This document shows, one piece after another, positions 21,536 through 26,442 of a DNA stretch of 26,442 bases (position 1 is the first letter of the stretch; the number at the start of each line of letters is the position of its first letter). The notes below the pieces were generated by a model. It was given only the letters and a program-made list of their open reading frames with translations. It was not told the origin of the DNA and did no database searches. This stretch comes from a virus. Location of the stretch: IMG/VR virus record IMGVR_UViG_3300046373_000012, positions 1 to 26,442 of that record; one strand, 5' to 3'. The translations under genes were made by a program, and so were the position numbers.

Positions 21536-21554
21536 TGATTCTCCTTGTGGTTAA

Positions 21555-21773
21555 TTACGAAACGATCTTTGTTACTTTGGTTAGTACATCATCACCAGTC
21601 CATGCGGCGACGCTGCGGCCATCGCCGTCCCTGTCATAGAAGAACAGAGAGCCATCTGTATCTGCTTCAACTGTATAGACTTTTCCAATGATAAAGTCTG
21701 TCGGCAGGTACTCCTTGTTCGCCTTGCACTTGTGGAACACAAACTTGTCGCCTACTTTGAGTTTCTTTGCCAT
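21555..21773 (-). CDS. Small SH3-like protein, paralogue A
   Basis: A 72-residue protein starting MAKKLKVGDKFVFHKCKANK. The beta-barrel-like layout (K-V-G-D-K-F-V-F, G-K-V-Y-T-V, S-L-F-F-Y-D-R-D-G-D) is that of small SH3/KOW-like phage proteins. It is clearly related to the next gene upstream (21782-22006): both share M-A-K, a V-x-F-x-x-C-K-x-N-K-E core and G-K-x-Y-T-V. AGGAGGG lies just before the ATG. Function unknown; nucleic-acid or protein binding is possible. Confidence 0.75.
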   Translation of the reverse strand: MAKKLKVGDKFVFHKCKANKEYLPTDFIIGKVYTVEADTDGSLFFYDRDGDGRSVAAWTGDDVLTKVTKIVS

Positions 21774-21781
21774 ACTCCCTC

Positions 21782-22006
21782 CTATTCTACAATTACAGTT
21801 GCTTTTCCGTAAGACGTTACCTTGTCCATGCCTGCCTGATTGACATCGCCTACATCGTCAATGAAACACAGTTCATGGGAGTCGGGGATCCGTGTCACTG
21901 TGTAAATCTTACCGAGGGTCACCCCTCCATCGCCATCCTCCAGCATTTCCTTGTTCCTCTTACACCGACCAAATACAATACGGTCACCACATTTAATTTT
22001 AGCCAT
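21782..22006 (-). CDS. Small SH3-like protein, paralogue B
   Basis: A 74-residue protein starting MAKIKCGDRIVFGRCKRNKE, a paralogue of the gene immediately downstream with about one third identical residues by eye. The shared features are the V-F-x-x-C-K-x-N-K-E motif, L/I-G-K-x-Y-T-V and an F-x-D-x-x-G-D turn. AAAGGA lies 5 bases before the ATG. It follows the small membrane protein gene at 22015-22185 by 8 bases and is served by the promoter at 22216-22245. Function unknown. Confidence 0.75.
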   Translation of the reverse strand: MAKIKCGDRIVFGRCKRNKEMLEDGDGGVTLGKIYTVTRIPDSHELCFIDDVGDVNQAGMDKVTSYGKATVIVE

Positions 22007-22014
22007 GTAATCCT

Positions 22015-22185
22015 TTAATAGAAGTAACCGAGGAACGCGCCCAGTGGCGGGAGGAACAGGCCAACGACACGCAGCACGAGCAGTCCAGAAAATCCAACAG
22101 TTGCAATGATGTCAAAGACATTCATGACCCAACCAATGGCGACAGTAACAAACAGCGCCAGCCAACCCAGTACAATGTAAATCAT
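22015..22185 (-). CDS. Small membrane protein (56 aa)
   Basis: A 56-residue very hydrophobic protein: MIYIVLGWLALFVTVAIGWV, then M-N-V-F-D-I-I-A-T-V-G-F-S-G-L-L-V-L-R-V-V-G-L-F-L-P-P-L-G-A. Two membrane segments are likely (residues 1-20 and about 26-46). AGAAGGAG lies 5 bases upstream of the ATG, one of the best ribosome sites in the window. It is the first gene after the promoter at 22216-22245, so it should be the most directly expressed gene of the leftward small-gene operon. No family recognised. Confidence 0.75.
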   Translation of the reverse strand: MIYIVLGWLALFVTVAIGWVMNVFDIIATVGFSGLLVLRVVGLFLPPLGAFLGYFY

Positions 22186-22204
22186 ATTGCTCCTTCTCTG
22201 TTAT

Positions 22205-22230
22205 CGGAAGCAGCTATTATACTGCTTCCG
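22205..22230. promoter_or_regulatory. Palindrome bracketing the leftward -10 box (operator or hairpin)
   Basis: Perfect 9-bp inverted repeat CGGAAGCAG (22205-22213) and CTGCTTCCG (22222-22230) with 8 bases between. The intervening bases contain the complete TATAAT -10 box of the leftward promoter, and one arm covers the predicted transcription start. A dimeric repressor bound here would block the promoter. The alternative is a hairpin at the end of the upstream transcript. Confidence 0.65.
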
Positions 22231-22245
22231 TTCTGTTTAAGTCAA
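22216..22245 (-). promoter_or_regulatory. Strong leftward sigma-70 promoter
   Basis: On the minus strand, TTGACT (22245-22240) and TATAAT (22221-22216) are separated by 18 bp, matching 11 of 12 consensus positions. The predicted start is near 22209. It lies in the 64-base gap after the 22250-22468 gene and would drive the small genes from 22185 down to 20822. Confidence 0.75.
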
Positions 22246-22249
22246 GGTT

Positions 22250-22468
22250 TTATCGAAGATTGTGGGTAAGTACACTGGGAATGAAGGTGCGGTCATCATA
22301 CTCAAGACCTTCGTACACCGCATTGACCGCAGAGTCGGAGACTCCGAATGCTTTGGAGAAGACGTTGTTGATTGCTCCGAACAACCCTTTGACCATGTTC
22401 ACTTCTTCCTGCGACTCCAGCACCAGTGTGACAGGCTTGAATGATTGGTCTGTGTTGACGACTTTCAT
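22250..22468 (-). CDS. Small hypothetical protein (KPVTLVLES family)
   Basis: A 72-residue protein with an N-terminal strand F-K-P-V-T-L-V-L-E-S-Q-E-E-V, a helix M-V-K-G-L-F-G-A-I, and an acidic C-terminal half. The K-P-V-T-L-V-L-E-S-x-E-E pattern recurs in many small phage proteins in my recollection, without known function. AAGGAG lies 7 bases before the ATG. It follows the glutaredoxin gene closely and is probably the last gene of the nrd transcript before the internal promoter at 22216-22245. Confidence 0.7.
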   Translation of the reverse strand: MKVVNTDQSFKPVTLVLESQEEVNMVKGLFGAINNVFSKAFGVSDSAVNAVYEGLEYDDRTFIPSVLTHNLR

Positions 22469-22485
22469 TTATTTCTCCTTGGTAA

Positions 22486-22734
22486 TTACAAAATCTCATT
22501 AGTGAGAGTATTTGGATCGGTGTGTACGCCATCGATGTAGACTTGCGGTACTGACTTGTGCCCTTCACTCAGAAGGAACGCCCTGTCTGGAGGATTCAAG
22601 TCTACACGAACTTCGATGAATTTAACAGCCTTGAGAGTTAATTCTCGCTTCACCTTGGTACATTGTGGGCAATTTGCTTTCGAATACACTAGTACAGTTC
22701 TTTCACCAACTGTGGGCTGATCAGTAAGTTCCAT
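22486..22734 (-). CDS. Glutaredoxin / NrdH-like redoxin
   Basis: An 82-residue thioredoxin-fold protein that would pass electrons to ribonucleotide reductase. The active site C-P-Q-C is at residues 22-25 after the strand V-L-V-Y-S-K, and the cis-Pro loop is S-V-P-Q-V-Y-I-D-G, both standard for glutaredoxins and NrdH. The start ATG overlaps the nrdB stop as TAATG, with GGAG 7 bases upstream inside nrdB, so it is coupled to the enzyme it probably serves. The end is slightly short for a full glutaredoxin (P-N-T-L-T-N-E-I-L in place of a longer final helix), which is common in phage versions. Confidence 0.9.
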   Translation of the reverse strand: MELTDQPTVGERTVLVYSKANCPQCTKVKRELTLKAVKFIEVRVDLNPPDRAFLLSEGHKSVPQVYIDGVHTDPNTLTNEIL

Positions 22735-23834
22735 TAATACTCCAGTTCGTCATCGCCAAGATCGTCTTTCACAACGTTCAAGGCATAGTTATTGCCATCG
22801 GCTTCCTGCATCGCATTCTGTGTCTTGTCAATATCGATCCAGTTTTCCATCCACGGCAGCGGGTTAGTTTTGATTCTGTCGTACGGCAGGATAATCTTCA
22901 ACTCGTCTGCCACGAACTGGGAATTATACAGCACCCAGTCGCGGTTGAGTGGAACATTATATCCTACAATCGAGCGACCTTCAGAGAAAAGATGATTACC
23001 GAATGAGAATTCCCGCTCGATAACCTCTAGCAGCATGGCTTTAATCTCTACTTCGCATTGCCGCCAAGCGATCTTACCACGCTCTGTCTGAAGCTCAATC
23101 CGAATTATATCACGGTCAAGTGCTGCGTGTACATCAACTTCATCAACCATAATCTTCTGCACTGCCTTGCCGATACTCTGGCAATAGCCTTGCTCAGGGA
23201 TAGCGAAGGTTGCTGGAAACGATGCCATGAACTGCAGGCGCTCCAACAGGTACAGCGCTATGATTCCCTTGAGAACAGTATTGTACACCTGTTGTGGATC
23301 AAGTGAGAACTTATATCCAGAATTATTCAAGGTAACCATTGCCCCGACAGTCACCACGTCCTTCAAGGCATTGTTCACTGTAGATGCACGGGCAAGCGTC
23401 TGCTCGCTCTCCATCACCATCTTGAACACTTCCGAGGGGTCAGCTACGCATTGCTGCACGATGTTGGAGTACGTCTTCGCATGGGTGATTTCCATATTTG
23501 TGTTCTCCATCAGCGCTTCCCACAGTTCTGAGTTCGTCACGAACGGTGCAAAGGCTGGCGCAATAGCGCGGGATGCTACGCTGTCGGCTTCCCATTGGTA
23601 TGCCAAGTTCATCAGCATCACCTGGTAGATCGACCTTGGGCAGTTGAGCAAGTCCATGCGGGACTGCTCGTGGTTGAATTCATCGAAAATCCAGCGTTGA
23701 GAAATCTGCTTGGCGGCATGTTTCGCTATAGCGGGATAGTTCACGTTGATGCTGTCATGCAGCGCTGGAGCCTGCCCCATGAATAGCGGGTAGTGTCCAG
23801 TGCGCCATGCAGTATTGCTCTCGTTAAATGGCAT
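22734..23834 (-). CDS. nrdB: Ribonucleotide reductase class Ia, beta subunit
   Basis: A 366-residue radical-generating subunit. The di-iron ligands and radical site are visible: Asp84 (A-D-S), Glu115 and His118 (M-E-I-T-H), Tyr122 (A-K-T-Y), Glu198 (L-L-E-R-L), and Glu232 and His236. Trp48 and Asp231 of the radical path are also present. The last Glu and His are spaced E-V-D-V-H (three residues between) where most family members have two. The C-terminus is acidic and ends E-L-E-Y, as needed to dock onto NrdA. AAAGGAG lies 5 bases before the ATG. It is encoded with nrdA and a glutaredoxin, giving a complete aerobic dNTP-making set. Confidence 0.95.
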   Translation of the reverse strand: MPFNESNTAWRTGHYPLFMGQAPALHDSINVNYPAIAKHAAKQISQRWIFDEFNHEQSRMDLLNCPRSIYQVMLMNLAYQWEADSVASRAIAPAFAPFVTNSELWEALMENTNMEITHAKTYSNIVQQCVADPSEVFKMVMESEQTLARASTVNNALKDVVTVGAMVTLNNSGYKFSLDPQQVYNTVLKGIIALYLLERLQFMASFPATFAIPEQGYCQSIGKAVQKIMVDEVDVHAALDRDIIRIELQTERGKIAWRQCEVEIKAMLLEVIEREFSFGNHLFSEGRSIVGYNVPLNRDWVLYNSQFVADELKIILPYDRIKTNPLPWMENWIDIDKTQNAMQEADGNNYALNVVKDDLGDDELEY

Positions 23835-23843
23835 TGCTCTCCT

Positions 23844-23966
23844 TTAATATCGATGTGACACTATCTGTGTCAGCCAGTAGGCCAACGCGTGTAGTCCGTC
23901 TGACACCAGTGCGGCAAATAGTATAAACGCTACAAGTGCTATTAGCAAGCCCAGTGCTGCCAGCAT
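23844..23966 (-). CDS. Tiny membrane ORF between nrdA and nrdB (40 aa)
   Basis: A 40-residue ORF with a strong hydrophobic N-terminal segment (M-L-A-A-L-G-L-L-I-A-L-V-A-F-I-L-F-A-A-L-V) and a short polar tail ending S-H-R-Y. It sits in the 244-base gap between nrdA and nrdB on the same strand and ends 9 bases before nrdB. The frame extends further upstream without a stop, but that part overlaps nrdA and looks non-coding. No good ribosome site precedes the ATG, so expression is uncertain. Confidence 0.4.
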   Translation of the reverse strand: MLAALGLLIALVAFILFAALVSDGLHALAYWLTQIVSHRY

Positions 23967-23991
23967 ATTGTTTTCATTGTTGGCCCTGACT

Positions 23992-24005
23992 GGGGCCGAA
24001 GCCCC
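23992..24005 (-). other. UUCG-tetraloop RNA hairpin between nrdA and nrdB
   Basis: On the minus strand, GGGGC-TTCG-GCCCC gives a 5-bp G-C stem closed by a C(UUCG)G tetraloop, one of the most stable small RNA hairpins. No U-tract follows, so it is unlikely to terminate. It may protect the 3' side of nrdA mRNA or block early decay of the nrdB part. Confidence 0.5.
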
Positions 24006-24013
24006 TTTGGTTA

Positions 24014-24091
24014 TTAATCCATGCAGTCCCTGATGATTGCGACCACACACCCTATTACGAATATCCAGATGAACGGCTCTAGAGCGAGCAT
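24014..24091 (-). CDS. Very small membrane ORF overlapping the nrdA 3' end (25 aa)
   Basis: A 25-codon ORF, MLALEPFIWIFVIGCVVAII then R-D-C-M-D, with a single clear membrane segment and an acidic tail. Its ATG lies 13 bases inside the end of nrdA, so it could be translated by re-initiation. There is no clear Shine-Dalgarno. It looks like a plausible mini-membrane peptide but may be chance. Confidence 0.25.
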   Translation of the reverse strand: MLALEPFIWIFVIGCVVAIIRDCMD

Positions 24092-26319
24092 GTGTCACAT
24101 TCTGGTTCAGCTTCCTCGTACACCTCTTCCAGTTCAGCACGCGTCTTGGTGTTGACATAGTAGCGTGTAGGAAGTCCAACCTTACGCTGATACAAGAAGT
24201 CTGTCAGCATCTGCTTCGTTCCGATCTTACGCTCCCCACTGGCGTAGCGGTGATAGATATCTGCACTGATAGCCTGTCCAGTCCACTTATATACAAGAGC
24301 ATAGCAGTCGAACATATCCTTCGAAGGTACGTCCCATGCCAACTGATAACGACTTCTCAACTCATCCAGGTTGGGTGCGATGAATAGATTTTTGTTGTTA
24401 CCAGATGTCTTGAGCATCTTGTAGTCGCGGATAGGATACAGGCTGTTCGTGTGCCCACCAGCGATGCTAGATGACTCGCAAGGCATGTGGGCTTCAAGGA
24501 CGCTGAATCGATAGCCATACTTCATACCTTCGATGCGCAGCGCCTCCCAGTCGAACGAATGCGGACGGTGCCCAATGACTTCGTCAATCGCACGGTTAGC
24601 TGTGTCGATAGGGAGCCAGCCGTCTACATACTTCGTACGATCCAGCCACTCACAAGGGCCACGTTCCTTAGCCAGACGAATAGACGCCTTGTGCAGGTAG
24701 TAGGAGTGACGTTCAGCGAGGTAGTCGATGTAGCGCTTACCTTCGTAGTCCGTGTACTTCAGTCCCTTGACAGCCATTTCGTATGCAAGGTTGGTGATAC
24801 CCACGCCAGCATTCCGACGACGCGTTGCCGTGTACTTCAGTTGAGGGAACGGGTAGTCCATGATGTCGATGACATTGTCAATCGCCAGCAGAGTCGAGTA
24901 AGCAATCTGCTCGTACATCTCGTCTGGTGTATTGGCTGCAATCGCGCCAAGGCTACACAGTCCAATTTCACCGTTGCCCTCTTCTTCCACGTACAGTTCT
25001 GCAGTCGACTCATAGCCCTTCGTTGGGAACGCAATCTCTTGGCACAGGTTGCTGCTGTAGATCGTTTCCTTGAAAGGGGTGTGCAAGTTCAACAAGTCAG
25101 TGAAGTGCAAGTACATGCGCCCTGTGCCATACGCCTCACTCATCGCCAGAATTGCTACATCACGCGCAGAGACAAACTGCTTAGGGATGGACTTGTCAGC
25201 TTCGACAATGGCATAGAGGTTGTTAAATGCGGTCTGGTCGCCATTGTACATCTCCTCATACAGGTCAGGTGCATCCGCATAGCTCACCAGCATCCAGTCT
25301 TCATTCTTCGCTACCTTCTTGGCAAACAACTCGTTGCTGCCGAATGAGTAGTCGATATCCTTGATCCGGTCTTCCGGCAGGGACTGTACATTCTTCAGCT
25401 TCAGCAGCGCCATGATTTCAGGGTCGAGACAGTTGATGTGTGCGGTGTTGGCACCACCCCTGCTAGACTGCATATTAGCCGCTACAACCTTCTCCTGCAC
25501 TCGCAGGTAGGGTAGCTTACCCTGATGGACGATAGCGCCACCACGCACCTTGTCGCCCTTGCTACGGGTCTTCATGTGGCTTCCGATGCCAGCCGATGCT
25601 GCAGTCATAATGTAGGCAATATGGTCGGCGGCTGCCAGCGATCCAATCGTATCCAACGTCGTGAATGTGCAGCATGAAGCATACTGTCGCTTCGGCGTAC
25701 CGAGATTAATGAAGAACGGTGTCGGTGGATTCTGCAGCTTACGGCTGTAGGCGAAGTACGTGGTGCGTACGTCTTCCATCCGGCGATCCCTTGGCATATC
25801 CTTGTTGACGCCTAGCGCCATACGCATATACACGAATTGCGGCGACTCGTAAATCTTGTTGTCGACACGATCAATGATTGCGTACTTCTCCAGAATCTGC
25901 TTCGTCTCCGTCAGTGTTGCCTGCATATCCAGGTTGTGCATGATGAAGGAGTCAGCGTAGTCAAGTTCCTCGTCGGTGTAGTCCATGTTCTCCCACATAC
26001 CCATCCAAACCATGTTGTGGTACATGTATCTGACAGATGGGATTGTCTTCCAGCTACCGAAGGCTCGCTTGTACACTCGCCCGATGAAGATGCGTCCAGC
26101 CATCCGCAAGTGAGCCGTGGTCTCACGGTCTACGCATTCAGATATCAGTGCGTTCTCAAGGTCGTCAGTCGTACAACCATCGAACAGCTTGCGGCATGCG
26201 CCCAGTGCAATGCTGCCCCACTCCACGCCAAGCCCTGCGCCCCACTCAGACCACTTGTTCAACTTCTCTGCATCAAACTCCACTACCGTACCGTCACGCT
26301 TTTTCAAATTATTTATCAT
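24079..26319 (-). CDS. nrdA: Ribonucleotide reductase class Ia, alpha (catalytic) subunit
   Basis: A 746-residue enzyme that reduces ribonucleoside diphosphates. Residues 1-90 form one ATP-cone (K-K-R-D-G-T-V-V-E-F), so allosteric activity control is likely kept. Catalytic residues are visible: a redox Cys in A-S-C-C-T-F (about 216-217), N-L-C-Q-E (Asn424, thiyl-radical Cys426, Glu428), the partner Cys455 in G-L-C-S-L-G, and the radical-transfer pair Tyr720-Tyr721 (T-R-Y-Y-V-N-T). The flexible C-terminal tail ends C-D-T-C-S-L (Cys741, Cys744), the site reduced by glutaredoxin. AAGGA lies 7 bases before the ATG. No intein or intron interrupts it. Confidence 0.97.
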   Translation of the reverse strand: MINNLKKRDGTVVEFDAEKLNKWSEWGAGLGVEWGSIALGACRKLFDGCTTDDLENALISECVDRETTAHLRMAGRIFIGRVYKRAFGSWKTIPSVRYMYHNMVWMGMWENMDYTDEELDYADSFIMHNLDMQATLTETKQILEKYAIIDRVDNKIYESPQFVYMRMALGVNKDMPRDRRMEDVRTTYFAYSRKLQNPPTPFFINLGTPKRQYASCCTFTTLDTIGSLAAADHIAYIMTAASAGIGSHMKTRSKGDKVRGGAIVHQGKLPYLRVQEKVVAANMQSSRGGANTAHINCLDPEIMALLKLKNVQSLPEDRIKDIDYSFGSNELFAKKVAKNEDWMLVSYADAPDLYEEMYNGDQTAFNNLYAIVEADKSIPKQFVSARDVAILAMSEAYGTGRMYLHFTDLLNLHTPFKETIYSSNLCQEIAFPTKGYESTAELYVEEEGNGEIGLCSLGAIAANTPDEMYEQIAYSTLLAIDNVIDIMDYPFPQLKYTATRRRNAGVGITNLAYEMAVKGLKYTDYEGKRYIDYLAERHSYYLHKASIRLAKERGPCEWLDRTKYVDGWLPIDTANRAIDEVIGHRPHSFDWEALRIEGMKYGYRFSVLEAHMPCESSSIAGGHTNSLYPIRDYKMLKTSGNNKNLFIAPNLDELRSRYQLAWDVPSKDMFDCYALVYKWTGQAISADIYHRYASGERKIGTKQMLTDFLYQRKVGLPTRYYVNTKTRAELEEVYEEAEPECDTCSL

Positions 26320-26331
26320 TCAATTCCTTTG

Positions 26332-26442
26332 CTAGATTACTGCTAGATTTATTTCTGACCATATGCCGTCTACCTCTTGGCAGATGTCAGGCGTATTCCT
26401 GCAACCGATGTAGTCATCATGGAAGGCGCAACCCTCGCAGCC
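26332..26442 (-). CDS. Cys-rich protein, C-terminal part (cut by window edge)
   Basis: The last 36 codons of a leftward gene that enters from the right edge: G-C-E-G-C-A-F-H-D-D-Y-I-G-C, then C-Q-E-V-D-G-I-W-S-E-I-N. Four Cys in C-x2-C / C-x6-C spacing suggest a small metal-binding knuckle of a type often seen in short phage proteins. It ends 13 bases before the nrdA ATG, so it is probably co-transcribed with the nrd genes. The N-terminal part and function cannot be judged from the window. Confidence 0.55.
   Translation of the reverse strand, partial: GCEGCAFHDDYIGCRNTPDICQEVDGIWSEINLAVI

Noticed and set aside
23844-24179. The full 111-codon frame from 24179 as a longer protein including the 40-residue membrane ORF
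   Set aside because: The upstream part overlaps the nrdA 3' end in another frame, has shadow-like Arg/His/Asn composition and crosses the UUCG hairpin; only the last 40 codons look protein-like.
24487-25347. A 286-codon plus-strand ORF inside nrdA
   Set aside because: It lies opposite the catalytic core of nrdA, is Val/Arg/Cys-rich as expected for the complement of that gene, and has no ribosome site or neighbours on the strand.

Overview
The window is part of a double-stranded DNA tailed phage genome (Caudoviricetes) with siphovirus-type tail genes: a tail terminator, a tail tube protein, a frameshifted pair of tail chaperones, a very long tape measure protein and a tip/fibre module, with no sheath or contractile baseplate genes. 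A T4-type lysozyme with separate holin-like membrane proteins, and tail-tip proteins of a kind I associate with phages of Proteobacteria, point to a Gram-negative host. That host assignment is inference. I saw no integrase, excisionase or CI-like repressor gene, and the phage carries its own ribonucleotide reductase, so a virulent lifestyle is likely but not proven from one window.

Bases 1-20636 form a tightly packed rightward late block with many TAATG, ATGA and GTGA overlaps. The order is: head completion and connector genes (1-1611); a 640-residue multidomain SGNH esterase (1703-3625); a consensus promoter (3635-3663); tail completion, tail terminator, a small structural protein and the tail tube protein (3687-5369); the gpG/gpGT-type chaperone pair (5474-6324); the 2019-residue tape measure protein (6333-12392); the tail-tip hub, the 992-residue fibre and three fibre-associated proteins (12453-18757); a small permuted NlpC/P60-like peptidase (18759-19181); and a lysis cassette with a 4-TM protein, a LydA-like holin, a GH24 endolysin with a Cys in its catalytic triad, and a 2-TM protein (19174-20636).

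Bases 20637-20821 are a convergence zone with two strong hairpins. One has a U-tract suited to leftward transcripts and the other to rightward transcripts.

Bases 20822-26442 are transcribed leftward. From the right edge they hold a Cys-rich partial gene, nrdA, two very small membrane ORFs, nrdB, a glutaredoxin, a conserved-looking small protein, and a promoter whose -10 box sits inside a 9-bp-arm palindrome. Beyond that promoter is a run of six small genes, two of them tandem paralogues. The nrdA/nrdB/glutaredoxin set would convert host ribonucleotides to dNTPs for phage replication. No stretch over 300 bases lacks a gene. I found no tRNA, CRISPR array or insertion sequence.
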